This document shows positions 33,780 through 48,666 of a stretch of 64,000 nt of DNA, piece by piece. Under the pieces are notes generated by a model. It was given only the letters and a program-made list of their open reading frames with translations, was not told the origin of the DNA and did not search any database. The stretch comes from Rhabdornis inornatus (Eukaryota > Chordata > Aves > Passeriformes > Rhabdornithidae): assembly GCA_013397075.1 (NCBI GenBank), contig VWZS01008147.1:375657-439656 (forward strand), written 5' to 3'. The number at the start of each line of letters is the position of its first letter. The stretch's first letter is position 1. The position numbers and the translations under genes are program-made.

Positions 33780-36700
33780 AGTAAATTTAACTCACCCTAA
33801 AAGCCTTGACTTGGTTTTATTATGAACTCAATTACGAACTTCTGTTAAATCTTAGTGGCTGCTGTTGACACTGACTTACATTATTGCTGTTACACAGTGG
33901 CCCTATTTTGGTAAACAATGAGCAGAAGTTAGTCCTAACATTTAACATTCAAGGTTAACACCTAGTTATGCCTTCACATATTTGCACGAAGTGATAAAAT
34001 GGAAGGACGACACAAAAACAGTTTCATTTGGAATTTTTTAAAATTATAATTTCCTTACTTCAGGTTAAATGAGAAAGTGTGAGGAAGCATATGTGTTCAT
34101 GGAACTAAACGAAAAGAAAATTTGGGATGAAGATGTAAGCACCCTTTTCTCTTGGAAGGGATACATGAGCTGCTGTAGTCCTTTATGGGCATGTTGATTA
34201 CCCTGTTTTGCACTATTTTCCCTGGTCTTTAAAAGCATCTTCCCAGCAAGGGCTTCTTGGCCCTCACAAATAAACCCACATCCCTCCTGCACCTTCTACC
34301 TGCTGCATTCTCCACTGCATCCTTCCCACATTCCTTCTCTCAGGAGCCAGGTCCTGCAGGAGGCTGATGCAGTTTGGGATGCTCAGTGCCAGCTCCATGG
34401 TCCCCCCCTGTTGGGGACTGTTTTCTTGAGATTCTACCCCCAGCACACATCTGCCTCCAGTGTCAGGTCATGGACTACTTTGTTCTCCATGGGTTATGGC
34501 AATGTTTCAGCTCTTTATGAACTAGTGCAATTAATCAATTTTGACTAGCATGCTCAATGTTTTTCATTGCAGGAGTTACACGGTATTCTCAAAAAAAATA
34601 TATTGGGCGTGAACTAGGACTTGTAACTTTGATCAATATTTACTGCTTAACAGAGAAAGAGTAAAGGGAAACAGTGACAACAGAAAATACCTTTCCCAAT
34701 GTTTTTTGATATTTCTACAGCACTGTATTTCTCTATCATTTTATAACAGTGCTCTGTGTCCTTAACAGTTTAATATTTAAAAATTCCATTGACAGTGTTT
34801 CAGAAAAAGCCTGACTTTAAATTTGAGAAAACAGAAATATGGTAAAGGAGGTGTGGTGGACAACACATCCAAGAGTATAGGACCTGCTCTGCCAAAGATT
34901 AGGGAGAACTACAGCATCAGTCTTACAAAACTATATTAAAGTACAGAGTACTCCTTATATGTCAAAAACCAACTCTAAGTGTAAAAAGGCCGGAACAAAG
35001 TTAATAAAGGGAAAGCAATCATAGAAAGATGCCCTAAAACCAACATTTGTCAAGAAAAGAAAACAAAGAATAGAGCACAAAGTAACTCAGCACTTCATCT
35101 GCAAAGGAACAAATCCTTTCTGCTACAGTGTTCTGAGGTAGTGAAGAGTTATGCTTAAAAAACCAGGTAATAACAAAGTGCATGACCAACTCTAACAGTT
35201 CTGGTTTGTGACACGACACTGATCTCTGTGTTTATAGCTGGAAGCCAGAGCAGCACATTCTACCCTTGAGTTCTGACTTGCTGAAGCCCTCGAGACAGAT
35301 CCAGGGGCCCTGGGACAGCAGCAGCCCCGACAGCCAAGCTGTTGTAAGTTGAAAGGTTTTTCTCTAAGTTTGTGCAAAGCAAATGCTAAATTAACACTAA
35401 GTAATGCTATGATAAGTGGTTTTATGTTGAATTAAATGTTGTATTTCATCCTTTGCCGAAGATAATTGATTTTTGATCATTTGATTTTGATATTTTTGCC
35501 AGGGAAACTTTGGTGCGATTTTCACCTCGCATCTGTCTGGTGGGGATTTCTCTTTTGCACTAAGAGAGAGTAACAGAACCTGGAGCTAAAGCCAGGGCTA
35601 ATAAAGCCACGATCGAGGCCTAAACAGGTGCCAAAACAAGGCCCCAACATTGTTGCTTCTACGCCTTTCCAGTGGGACCAGTTACCCACCAGGACATCTC
35701 CATTTGGCTGGGCTGGAAATCTTTCAACCTCATCTCTTTTCCTGCCGACCCAGCAAGAGCTGGAATCTTCTGTTAGCAGCCAGCAGAGTAATTTGCTGAG
35801 CTTCAGATTTAGCATTTAACCATGATATATGAAAACCTCACACATCTGCAAAGTTCAAACCCTCTAGGAACAATTCCAATAAGATACTTCATGTTTCCTG
35901 CTCCATGCAAAAATAGGGGAAAAAAAATCTCATCTATAATTGACCTTGACAGTTATTGAGAGCATTTGGCACCTATTAAAACTCCTTTAAGATGAAACCC
36001 TCTAAGCTATAATAAGAAACGTAAATCTGAACTTTACACCACATTTTGTTCACTGGAAATACTACCATGGTAGGTTCAGTCACTTATTTTCCATTGAAAA
36101 ATTATCTTGAAATATGTACAGAACTAACTTTTTAAACATTTATTGAGCAAATAGAACCCTTCTATTTCATCCTACACATCTGCTTTTCTAGGCAGACTAC
36201 TAAAATTAGCTTGGAGATCTGCATAGCCTTGTCATTGTTCTTCTGTCTGGTCCACGTAGATGCACAGGGAACAGTTGGAGAAATGCAAAAAATCCATTGA
36301 AGTTACTTTTCTACTGAGAATTATCTCTACTTACAACTTGGAAGACCATTAGAACCTCTATCTGACCACATCTAGAAAGCAGAGACAAAGCCAGGAACTA
36401 TCAGCAGTGAGCAGCTCTGTCTTGGTTGACACAAGGGCTGTTGTCATCAGAGCCACAACCCACTGAAGTGTCAACAAACAATTCCTTAATCAAAGGACAG
36501 GAGGAGAAAAAGTATTGGTGGTTTTAGAGGCCCAGGGACACTATTCCCACATGAAAAATAAGAAAGTCCAGCTTGGAAATAGGGCCAAACCGAAGCGTTT
36601 GACTGCCCCTTGAGTTAATCCAAGGAAAAGCTCTCTTCCCCCAGCAATGTCCTCAGTGCTGTGATCAGCCCCTAAGTGTGAGGGCTCCTCCCAGAACTCA

Positions 36701-39700
36701 CTGTGCTGAGACACACTGATTTCCATAAGCATCTGGGTCAGATGTGACATAATCTCTTTCTGCAGGAAATTCTGGGAAGCACTGGAAAATTGCTTCTTCC
36801 CAAGTCACAGAAACAAGACTTTCTCTATGCACAGTAGGATGCAGGTGGAGGATGAAATTAAAAAAATAAAATAGGAATCTGTTCTAACAATGCAATGTGG
36901 ACAAATCCCTAATGGCCAAGGCACGCACTCTTCTTGTGACATCTTCACAGGAAAGCTCAACTGAACCAAACTGCTCTCGCAGACCTAACAAATTCGTGTC
37001 CTCCCGGCCCTGTTCCCATGGGGAGCTGGCAGGGATCTCTCCCACCCTGCAGGCACAGCTTTAGCTCTTTGGCTGTACAAAAACCCCACTTTCTCTCCTC
37101 AAACACAAAAGCTCCAACAGCATCTCCCAGGCCTCCGGTGTGGAAGGATGAGCACAAACTGTGCTCGATCCTGATGCACGAACACAAAGGGCTGTTCCTG
37201 CTCACACACAGGGCTTGCCCACTGCCTTTTGCTGTCCCTTTTGCACCTTATCCAGAGCTAGGCTATTCCTGGAATGTGGTGTGTGAGCCATGACCAGGGT
37301 GATGGTTGCCCACCCTCAAAAGCACAGAGGGTGCAAAGCCTGAAGGTGGCTCAGGGCCTTTCACTTGATGGAACTGTAAGAAAATTGGAACAGTCCTTGT
37401 GGGTTTTGGCATTAAAAAAAAATCCTGCTTGGCACAAGGAATGATTGAGTGTGCTGGTGGCTCAGGACAGAACCAGAAGAGGCAATGAGCTACACGAAGA
37501 ATATGGGACTGAACTACAAACTCTCTATCTCAAAAGCAATTACAGATCCTGTAATCCTAAAACAATTAGAACAGCACAGTTTAAATTTAGTAGTTTGCTG
37601 TTGGCCACGCTAATGATATTAGCTGAATAACCAAGAAAAATATTAGAATTTCTCTGGAATACATTCGACTATTTAGAAACTGACATTCTGAAAATTATCT
37701 GTGATCCTAAGGCTTGTACTATGTCCTGGTGGATTTTTCATTATTTTCTGCTTTTTCCATGTTTGTCTGTGACAAAAAAAACTCAAGCATATGCTCCTGA
37801 GAGTCCACTCATGTCCTGCTGGAGCAGCCACCACCAAGGATTTCATGAGTCCACATCACACTTTTTTTTGTGTACAAAAATCCTCTACACCCCTCCATGG
37901 AAGTTTCAAGTGATCAGAAGCAAGCTGTTCACATTAAAATAGCAATCTCAAATGATTATTTTAAAATGACAGAAAATTAATCAGTCTGAGGTGAAGCTTT
38001 ACAAGTATCTCTGGAGGCAGAGAACTGGGCTTTTTGCTCTTGATGTAAAGAAATATTCCAGCTGTTTCAAAATAAATTTGCCATAGTTTAACCCTTACAT
38101 CGATAAGGTAACCTGCATGAAAATGCTGTTCTTTGAGAATAATATACCAGATCACACTCAGCTTTCCCATCTAATTCTAAAGACACAACTGCAATATGCA
38201 AGCACAATGTGCTAGCAAACTCGTTTCAACTGTACAAATACTTTTTTTAAAAAAATTATTTCTGGAAGCCCAGCAAAAGTTGAGCTTGAAATCTCTCTGT
38301 GGAATTACATTTTCGTTCAAGCAACACCACATAGTTTGGAAACCACGGGAAATATCTATTAAGGCAGTTGCTAATTTAGAGAAAAAATGACCCCATCTGG
38401 AACAGCGTCTGCAGCACTCTTCATTGCACCACAAGAAAAATATTATTGTATTGCAGCGTGTGAAGCCTTGTAACAAAGATGACGCCAGGTCAAAAGAATC
38501 TAACTTAGAAAGAAAACTTGAGGTTAAGGTCTTGCTTTTACTGTAAAAGATTAAGTCCAAAATGAAGTTTAACACAAAAGAAAGGGTGGAAAACAGATGA
38601 GCTGAACTGACAGATAACAATTTTTCCCCGCATCTTAATAAAGGTTTCCAGCTCCAAGAAGATGTCTTCCAATAATGTAAATTAAGAAAAGTAACTTAGG
38701 AAGCATTTTTTTAATGTAAAGAAATTTAAGCATACCAAGAGTGTTATAAAGCAGATTGCTCAAGAAACAAATAAATTAAGAGATCCCAGAGAGAAACTGT
38801 GGGAATTACATCTCTGGGTTGGAAACTTTGTCGCCTTAAACAACGGTGAGGGTAAGTCAGGTATTTATTGACAACAGCTCAAAGTCAGGGTGACTAAGGG
38901 GGTACCAAAACTACCAAAATGTGTAACAGGGGTTTTCAACTGCAGCATCATTTGCCATAAAGATCTATCAAAAACTCATCTTCCCAAGAAACCCCAAATG
39001 AACACTGGCCATGCAATAGCAGCGGGGTAGTGCCACAGTGGCAGGCAGATGCCCAAGGAGATGCCTGCAGCTTCCCCACCAGTCCCTGCCCTTGGCTAAC
39101 TCCATCTGCTGGCACTGCAGTGAGAGCCATTTCCCAATTCTCCATCCCAATTTCACATTGGATTACTCCAGCAGTATTCCTAAGAAAGGGGTGATATGTA
39201 CTGAGATCAGTGGGAAATGAAGATAGGAAGCATTCTAATAACATGCCAGGCCTGTTTTTGAGTAATCCAGATTTCAGACAAACAAAATAGCAAGCAGTTA
39301 TATGGGACTACAAACATCTGTTTTCAAGAGGTGTCCAGATCATTAGCAGCTAATTTTATATCTCTGTTACATTCCCTGCCATATGCTGGGGGATAATCTC
39401 AGCAAGCAACAGGGATTTTCATCTCAAATCCTAACAAATCTGCTCTACAAGGCTTCACAGCTTTTCTTATGTCACTTATGAGATAATACCTCTAAGCTGC
39501 TCCTCTCTGCTCTTTCTATGCCTTGTGTATACTCCATCACAGCACCCATCGACAGCTCCTGCAACCTGCCCAGTAAAAACTGATGATTTCTCCATGCCAT
39601 CCTGGAAAAACATCCCCGCCCTTGTCAAGAGCGAATATAAAATTTATCTCTTGGATAAACTCACACTGGGGCTGTCCCCCTCACCCTACATGCTCCATCC

Positions 39701-42700
39701 CCCAGATGAATGATGGCAGTGGATTTGAGACAATCTTGAATGAACTGTGGCAGACCAAGCTCAGGGTGGTGAGGATTTGGTGGTCCCTGCCTCGTGCCAG
39801 CCCCCAAAGTGCTGAGAAGTTCCTGCAAGCCCAGAGTTTCCAGCGAAGCCACGAGCGGTGCTGCTGCTGGCGAGGAGGGACGTGCGGGCGGGATATTTTT
39901 ATCTGCTCCTCATTCCCATCCCTGCCAATCCAAAACAAACTTCAACTAGTGGGAAAGATGGTTCATGATGAGAAAAGGATTCCCTGGCTCGCTTTGTGTG
40001 TCACCACTGGATACATGGATCCGTGCCACTGCGGTGGCACAGCTGCATCAGCCTGGCTTCCCAGCTCCCAGTAACCTTCCCAGACAAAAACAGCAAACCT
40101 ACAGCTTGATTTTTAGCAGCTGAAAAGCAGCACCAAACCACATAAGTATTATGTAAAATGATATTTTTCTAAGTATATGTTTATTGTGCACTGAAGAAGT
40201 GGATTTAATTACAAACAACTGGAAGTTTTTAACAGGCTGGATTGCCCCCTACTCCCTTTCTAAAAACTAAGGTTTGGCAGCAGTTTTTGGGTTTCATTGC
40301 AAGTCTTCTAAGTATTTCCTTGGAAAGACTTTACACTTGGTCCCAGGCAAGAAGTCAAAATCAACATTTAAAAAGCATGCCCTGCATAATTTCCAGGATT
40401 CAGCAGCATTAAGGTATACTTATGGAGGCCAGGAGGAGAACTGCTTTTTGTGCTTTTTGACTTCGTGCATAAAGCTGGTCTTCAGACAAGGAAGTTTATA
40501 TTCCAAATAATATTTTTAACTACATGCGGTCAAGTACATAACTTATCAGGCCTTTCCTCAGCCCCCTCCCAAAATAATCCTGAACACTAAATACCTTTGC
40601 AGTATTTAGATTTTGCTTATTCCTCTACTAGAAGCAACAGATTCTCAAAGCTCCTAATGCAAAATCATTCAACAGCAAACAAAGTTTCAAATAACATTTT
40701 CTTAAATTCCTTTGTACCATAAAACTCCCATTTGAGTTTGACAGTGATATTCAGGCTACATTGGCTGGTTGTGCACTAAAGTGGGTTACACCCAGTTTCA
40801 AGGTGTGTCCCTGTGCCTTGCCCAGGGGATGGAGTGTCCAGGTGGGATGGCAGCACACAGGTGACTGAGGGGACAGTGGACACTGCCCTTGCTCACATGA
40901 ATAATCCCATTGGAATCACAAGGATATTTACATGTTTAAGAACTATCCACTCAAATTTCATGTTTATTTTTGTTTGGGGAAAACAGAGGAGTAGAAGCAT
41001 TTTCCTTGTGAATATCTGAAGTACTACTAAAAACAAATATATACTCTTCTGAAACATGAGCAAGTGAAGTCCTGCATCACTCAACACTTAAAACCACAAA
41101 ATGCTAGAGATGAGGCTGAATTTCACAGATGCTGGGAGAAATGAGAGCACAGGTAGTGTTAAGGGATCAGGGAAGAAAGTATCTTTCAGCTTTTACAGTC
41201 TAAAAGGAATTTGTTCTGTGCTTTTCATCAGCAGAGAAAAATCAGTTGTATCAAATTGTGAATTTCCTGTGTGGAGGTAAGGCAGGGAAAGCATCAAGAC
41301 AGTATTTCACAGAGTATTTTTCTTCCAAGCAGACAGCTTTAACTGGTATTTTTAAAAAACCCAAAATATCTGAATGCAGATTTTCAGCTCACAATACCAT
41401 GCCCTTCTCCTCAGTATCTACATTTCCTCCCTGTGTTGAGTCCCAGTCACACAAACCCCTCCGTGCTCCAGAAAACCTCCCAGCTAACCAGTGATCCTGA
41501 GATTTCAGCATGAAAAACAACCCGGAAAAATGCAAACCCAAACAGATACAGCCCACAAACTAAAAATTGTGTTCAGTAGGGGGTGGGGTAGGAAAGAGGA
41601 AAAGGTGGTGTTTGTGAAATGAGGGTGACACAGAGAAAGAGAAGGTCAAATCCTAAAAAGTGCCTTTTTTCCCTCATTTCTGCAGCAGCATCTCCCCATC
41701 AGAGCTGCCAAGCTCAAGTCCTACGTGCCCCAGGGACCAGAGCACCCAATTTCTGTGAGAGCCTGGGGACAGACAAGCTCTGTTCCCACTCCAGGCTCTC
41801 TGTTCTCCAGGGCACGTGGACTCAGATGTGTTTATCACCTCCACCAAGAAGCCAGCACAGCTCATTATCCCCAACAAAGTGCCTGACAGGATTGCCCAGC
41901 TGTTGGTGTCAAACTGCCATGAGCAAAACTGAAGAGTCACAGAGGCCTGAAGCCTGGAGAATCCCTTCCAGCAGCCTGTGGTCCCTGCAGGGGCTGGCAC
42001 ACAACACACATTGGCCAGCAGCAAGCCCATGATCTGAATTGTTCCAGGGTATCAGCGAAATCTAAAATCTCTGCAATGTGACAGGAACAATTCACAGTCG
42101 AGGCTCAGGTTTCTGGCTGCCCAAGGGAGCAGCACACACCTCACAAACTCCTCTGCAAGGCAGCCCCAGCAGTCAGAAACGGCACAAGGGCAAGATGTAA
42201 CTGATTTCAAAGTCAAAGGAATGCTCTCAAAATGCAAGCATTACATTATTAAAGCACCTTATTTGGGTTTAAGTCTCCTGTAACACAATGCAGAGGAAGC
42301 ACAGCTGGGACAGTGCTTGTTCCCTCTTCCAAAACACTGAGACAGAAGTGGCTAAACAGAGCAAGACTGTAGGTTGCAAAACTGCATCTTATTTCATGCT
42401 AGGAACCAACCCATCCTCTTCAGCATCCCCTTCCTTCACTTGGCAAAATAAAAATATTAGCTTTCTGACATCTGTGTGACACCTGCTGCCTCCCCACACT
42501 CCTCAATGCAGAGAATACCCATCAGCTTTTCTGTCCTCTTAGTGACATACAGTTCTTTTAAAATGCTGCCCAAACACAGACACCGTGGGTTTTCTTTGCA
42601 GAGGGAACACATTAGAGGAAGTAAAGAAAACTTTGGCTGAGCTATTTATAAAGCTTGCATGGCTTGGTTCTCAAATGCTTCACTGAGCAGGGGAACAATA

Positions 42701-45200
42701 AGAATAAGTCATGGAGTTCAACTTCTCTTCTCAAGACACATTCTTCAGGTCTGAATATCTAAACCATCATGGATTTATATGCTGGTAACTGGGCTTTCTC
42801 GTGAAAAGCATCTGAGCTGTCCTCTCACCTGGGAATTGCCAAGCTCTTTTCTTGACATTTTTAAACTATGGCAATTAGAACAAAATTCAATGAAATCATG
42901 CATATTTGTGAACAAGGACACTCCCAAATTTAAGGGAGCCAGGGAAGAACTGCATGCAATTAAGTGCACTCCTCCAGGCTCTTCCTCTAGGGAAGCCCTT
43001 GCACAGGAGACAGTTCAATTTAAGATGTCCCAGTGGAATGGTGCCAACAGTTGCACAGAAGCAAGAAAGACATTTTGCCTGCTCTGGAAGCAGATGGTGC
43101 TGACCAAGAAATAGGATCACAAGCTCAAAAAAGTCAAGTCAAAAAGAGAGCACTGTTGGGGTGGAGTTTGAGCTTTAAGAATATTTCTTGGATAACTCTG
43201 AAATTAGATCCATGGCTACAGATGAATGCAGCCTCTCTAGAGTGATGGATGATGATCTTTATGCCACCAGGCATTTAATTAGTGAAAAAAAAAACCCCAG
43301 ATTACCACTACACAGAGATGGCATCTCTGCTGGGGAAAGGGAGAAACTATGTTCATTTATGCTGCTGTGTGACCGCACGGGCATGGTTGGTCCTGGGCAT
43401 CAGGGGATTCTTCAGACCCCTCACTCCCCTCCCACAAAAATTCATACTTACATGTGCACAGAGCATCCCTTCAGCACTAGCTACAGTGCTGTAGGGATGT
43501 GAAAGTAATTAGTTTGCAGTTTAGATCCCCGTAGAGAACATCCACCTTGCCTCACACAGCATTGCCATCCATCCTCAAACACTCAGAGCAGTGCAGCTCC
43601 AGCTTTTCAGACACCTTCCACTGCCAGACCCTGTTTGAAGCAGCTCAAACTTTGCCAAATTTCAAATATGCTGGCTGAAGCTCTCCATACCATGTGTCTG
43701 CCCGAGGCTAATGATCTTTTTGTTTATGTGGAGGAAAGTCACTATCAGGAACTCTCAAGGAAAAAAAAAACAAATGAAAACAAAAACGACCAAAACAAAA
43801 CAGAGCAGGAAATGAGAAGCAGCTTGCCTCTCCCCTTCCTATGAAATTTACATGACAGCAGGAGAGAAATTACTTTACTAAGTGATCTAAAGCATAGAGG
43901 TGCCACTGCTGAGGACACTAAGTCGTTCTGAGATTCAGCAAACAATCACAAATCACATCACAGGTGCAGCCAGCATTGCTTGCACACTGGGTAAAGCTTT
44001 CTTAAAGTTTGCAAAGCTTCCCAGTTATTTTTGTTTGGGACGAACCTATCCCAATCCAGAAGATCTCCATTTACTGACTGAAAAGGCACCAGATTTTGGA
44101 TACAGCAGCGGGAACTGAGTAGGATTCCTCTTGCAGAGGCTCCTCATGGCAAAGGAAGATCCATAATTAGCATTCCACCTCCTTGCTGTCCACAGCAGGA
44201 TTGTCATGTCTGCCCTGGGAAGTACTGGGCAGATGGAAACCACAGAGATTCCCGTGTCCAAGTGTTCTTGTAGTATCTGGTAATTACTGGGAGCCCTATT
44301 GGAAAATATTGTAATTCCTTCACCACTAAAGAAAGTCCATTTGGAGAAGTGCACACTGCTGCCTCTCCAGCTGGTGTGCAGGCTGCTACAAGATACACCC
44401 ATCATAGGCATTCCCTAGGATTTTTTGGTCCTATTCCTGCTTTTCTTAAATGGGAAATGTAATCCAAACTTGGTATAAGATGTTTAGCGTGAAAAATCTT
44501 GTTCTTGAGAATTAGGAAGCACCAGGATAAAGATTCCCTCTTCATTTTTAGTCTGTTTTGTCCTGCACATCTTTTACATGATCTTCTGATAAGGATAACA
44601 TGCTTTTCAGCAGGTTGTGTGCCCTCTCTTGCAGCTCATAATACATGGGGCACAAGAAACAAACTAGTTGCAAGTGAATAAAAATCTTGTCAACAAGAGG
44701 GAATTTTGTCAAGTGCTCAAGCATATGCCTGTCTTTATAATTGGGTGTCTTCCTCTCCCACTCCATCCCGAGAGCAGCAGTGCCAAGATAACCACCTCCC
44801 TGTGAGCTAGCAAGATAGGGAATGACCACAAGAGGAGGAATATTTTGTGGGATTTGCTGCCCTGGAGAAGCAGGCCAGCTTCAATCTGCCCCAACCAGCA
44901 GAGCAGCACACAGATTCCATCAGGGATAAACAGTTGTGCTTCTTGCTGCACTTCAGAGCACCTAAAGCTCACTTTGCAAAAGTGCTGAGTGTTCACAACA
45001 ATGAGGTCCACGATCTAAATACAGAAGGTATTTACTAAAAAAAACCAACCACATCAAAAAGTTGGGTACTACAGACTAAAATTTGGCAAAGACAAAAAAA
45101 ATAAAAAATCAGTGGTGCCTTTGGACAATTTCAGCTTTAGTCTTTGGTGGCATTTCGCCCTCCAGCATCCACAAAAGGAGGAGGATACCACCTCATTTCA
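33780..45200. other. Long spacer, no gene seen
   Basis: Mostly unique sequence with small GC fluctuations. A slightly GC-richer patch with CpG lies near 39830-39900. Frames such as 39583-40074 and 41619-42032 have no domain, and both strands are open in the same places, as expected by chance. A MEF2-type ten-mer at 42642-42651 is isolated. I see no tRNA, known microRNA or recent transposon. Confidence 0.55.
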
Positions 45201-45211
45201 CAGCAGTGCCA

Positions 45212-45545
45212 TGCACTGACATTTGTGAAGCATTCAGTCCCTGCAGTGATCAGTGCTACAGCTTGAAGAGTTCAACAGTTCTTTATTCAGCGCAGGGTAT
45301 GGACGGACTGTCGCAAATAGGGCACAGGGTGACACATTGTATGAGGAGGATAAGAATATTGAATAGCTGCTCATTCACTGCACAACATCCATCTTGTGCC
45401 CCGAATGAAGTACCAGCCCTGTGGAAAAAAATACAATGTAAACCATACAAGACAGTCTTTAATTACACGGCAGGCAGGGGCTCACCATGCAGCGCACACA
45501 GAGAGGGTGACTGTGGTCTGTCTTCACCCTGCTATTTCCCAGCTT
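45212..45545 (-). mobile_element. Possible solo LTR remnant, minus strand
   Basis: On the minus strand the sequence GCGCTGAATAAAGAACTG (around 45276-45293) has the look of the R/U5 boundary of avian endogenous retrovirus LTRs, where a GCGC-type dinucleotide-rich end and an AATAAA signal are followed by a short U5. The left edge starts with TG (45212), compatible with an inverted LTR end. I cannot find a clear matching right end, target-site duplication, primer-binding site or any retroviral coding frame, so the call is tentative and the borders approximate. Confidence 0.22.
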
Positions 45546-45549
45546 TTTA

Positions 45550-47940
45550 AAGGGTGTTTTTCTTCAGTATAATGTATTTCCCCATAAAAACTTCCCATTT
45601 GCATACCTTATATTCATATTTGCAACAGCATAAATATTTCTGTTAAAATAATTTTTACTTAAGCACTGATGTAGGGAAGATTCAGAATGGTTGCTATTTT
45701 ACAAGCTGTAGTTTAATATAAATATTTAGGGTGACAAGTACATATATCTCTATCCGTATATTGATATCTGCAGTTCCTTTTCAAGACGGGAATAAGCTAC
45801 AAGTACTTTTTACATAGGCAACTGTTCAGCCTGAGAAAGTGAAAAAGCCTAGTACACAGAAATTGGCAAAGCACTGAGAGGAGACCAGACCAAGTTCACT
45901 CTCTCATAGCAAACCAGATTCATACTTTCAAGTCTTTAAAAGGAAAAAAAAAGACAGAGGGAAACCCACATTACTGTCACCAGTAAGAAAGCAAGTGGGT
46001 AATGGAATCATTTTAAGACAAAGTTTAAAATCTTTTCCCCCATAGCCACAGACTTTCACTTTTAGAGCCAGGATTGTTCTCCAACAAAAAAAAAAAACAA
46101 ACAACTCCCATGCAATGAAAAATCACCTCCTATTCCCAGTAGTATCACACTATGCTGCCAACACAACCGTGATTGTAATCTTGAAGTTGTGACTTGTGCA
46201 GTTCACTAAACAAAATCCAGTAAGATTACACCTGGTTGAGCATTTCACAAAAACAAAGCAAAAAACCTCCCACCACTCTGCTGCAAGTACAAAACCAGAT
46301 TATTGCCTCCAAAACAGAGCAGATGAAAGATCTTCGCTTTACTGAAATTTAGAGAAGTTCCAGGGCTTGGAATTTTATCTTATACAACAGTGGTGATGAA
46401 AAAAGACTGAAAAATTATTAAAGAAACCAAAATCAATTAATGGCACAAAGCTGTCCACTGAATAACTACACTGCACACCCCTGAGCAAACTCCCACAGGA
46501 ATACATCAGCCTAAAAATTGGGAACACAAGTGAGAAACTCCAAGCATCTACTGCAGCTTTTGCTATTGAGCTTCAGCCCAAGAGAGGAGACATTCCTGGC
46601 TCTGCACCTTTTCCCCAACCTAACTCCATTCCTTAGAGAAAGACTCAGCTGCAGCTTTAAATCCCAGCTGGATGCTCCTGCCCCCTGCATTCAACATCCC
46701 CCTCCTGCTCAATTTGTGTGTGCAATTCCTAGGCAATCTCAGCACAAAAACACTCAGCTGTGGCAGCAATACCTGCTGATGTACATGGAGGATCACCAAA
46801 TGCATCCCAAAGTTCATATTCCAGTTTAGAAACAGAAAATTCTCAAAGCAACAGTGAAAGTGGGATGCAGGGGAGAAGCAGCAAGGGAAGGAAGCTAACT
46901 GGAAAACTGACAGTCCCCGTGCAAGGAGCAGGGAAATGGGTCTCTTAGGCATCCCAAGATTTACAAGAGGGCCAAAAAGTGACTTCCTGCTATTCAAGTC
47001 CAGGCTGAAATATAATAAACGACTGCCAGCATAACACTGACTCATATCCATCAGATTTATAAATCAGTACTTCGACAAAGAAAGCTCTGTTGGCTTCACC
47101 ATAGACAGCTCTAAACCACTCAGATGCGTTGTTTAACCCACTCAGTGTTCAATGTCATTGCAGCAAAACCCAGCTCTTTATTAAAAACCAGGCAACTGAA
47201 ATACTGCCTACAGAAACCTGTATCAGATAGCCTTTATGACTTAAAGGCTTGCAGATTAACATCAAAACTAGCCCTGCTGTTGGGTTTTTTTCCAACATTT
47301 AATCTACAAAGAAAGAAAAGTTCTCACGGCTCCTCCTTCACACACTTGTTCACTACAGAACAAACTGGAAATATATTAAAACCAAACACCAAACGTTAAC
47401 ACACCTACAGGTATGGTGTGCTTGAAAGAAATGCACATTGGGTAGAGGTGTGATTCCTTACCAACAGCCACAGCACACGAGCTTTACTCTTCCCACAAGT
47501 GTTGCTCAATCCCCTTCCCATAAGAAGGAGGGACACATTTATGAACAGACTTGCATCAGTATAGCTGCAACCACATCAAAAGAAACCCTACTTCTGGAAT
47601 AGAAACTTTTACCACCAAGATGCAGAAAACGAGGTCCAATATTGTTTTCTAAAGCTCCTTAAAATTCTGCTCCTCTATTACAGGCTGCAAACACACCCCA
47701 ATAAGATGAAGGCCAAATTTTGCTGTTTATGCCTTGCGGAACCACACACACTCCAAGGGCAAGAGGCGCTTAAGTTATTTGTGAAATATTTGGAAATATT
47801 CTCTATTATTCCAAGATGCTCAGGGTAACCCATATTCCACCTGCATTGCACTGTGGGGAGAAGGAGTACAAACATTTCCAGCCTCCTTCGACTTACCTGA
47901 AGGCCAATACATGACTTTCTAAGCCTGTTTCGGTGGGGGT
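45550..47940. other. Spacer left of CpG island 2, no gene seen
   Basis: AT-leaning unique sequence with short A runs. The minus-strand frame at 46620-47051 (143 codons) shows no motif, and a plus-strand frame overlaps it. Confidence 0.55.
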
Positions 47941-48500
47941 CGTGTACTACACAAGCTCATACATCGCACGACTGCATAATTAAAATGCCTTCCCATAGGG
48001 CACCCCTCGGGAAGGCAATGCCGCTGCTGTCACCGTGCAGGAGCATCCCTGCCCGTGAGCCCTGCGCAGCCCCGGGCAGGGACGAGCTGCCATGCAGGGG
48101 ACAAGGGACAGCGCTGCATGGAACCGCACAGCCCGAGCGGCTGCATCCCCGCGCTGTGCATTCGGGGAGACGGAGCGGACAGCGCCAAATCGCTCCGGCA
48201 CACAGAAAACTCGGGTTTCCTTCCCTACGGGAGAGACGCCCCCGCTCAGCCGGCGCTGCTGCTGCTGCCGCGGTCCCGCTACGTGGCTCGGTGTGAGCAC
48301 CAGCTTGGGGACAGCGTGGGGACAGGCGGCCGCGGCCCCGTTCTGCGCCGAGCATCACCTTCACGGGGGTGCGGCTGCTCCTTCCCTCGGCTACCGGCTC
48401 CTACCGCACACAGCCAAGGCACCCCCCGCCTCCAGCCCCGGTACTCCCGGCCGGGCACGGCAAATCCCGGCCCCGTTCCCCCGGCGCTGCCGCAGCCCCG

Positions 48501-48553
48501 NNNNNNNNNNNNNNNNNNNNNNNNNNNNNNNNNNNNNNNNNNNNNNNNNNNNN
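48501..48553. other. Assembly gap, 53 N
   Basis: A short unresolved stretch in the most GC-rich part of CpG island 2. Confidence 0.98.
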
Positions 48554-48660
48554 GGCGCCCGGCGGCCTCTTAAAGCGGCCCCGCTCGGCCGGCGGAGCGC
48601 GGGTCCCGTCCCGTCCCGCCCTCCCGGCCGGTCCCGCGCCGCGGCCGGCGGGAGCGGCCG

Positions 48661-48666
48661 CACGTG
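48661..48666. promoter_or_regulatory. Canonical CACGTG E-box in CpG island 2
   Basis: CACGTG followed by ATG is a symmetrical class B E-box bound by MYC/MAX, USF and TFE proteins. It sits in the island core, where such sites are often occupied. Six bases only. Confidence 0.4.
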
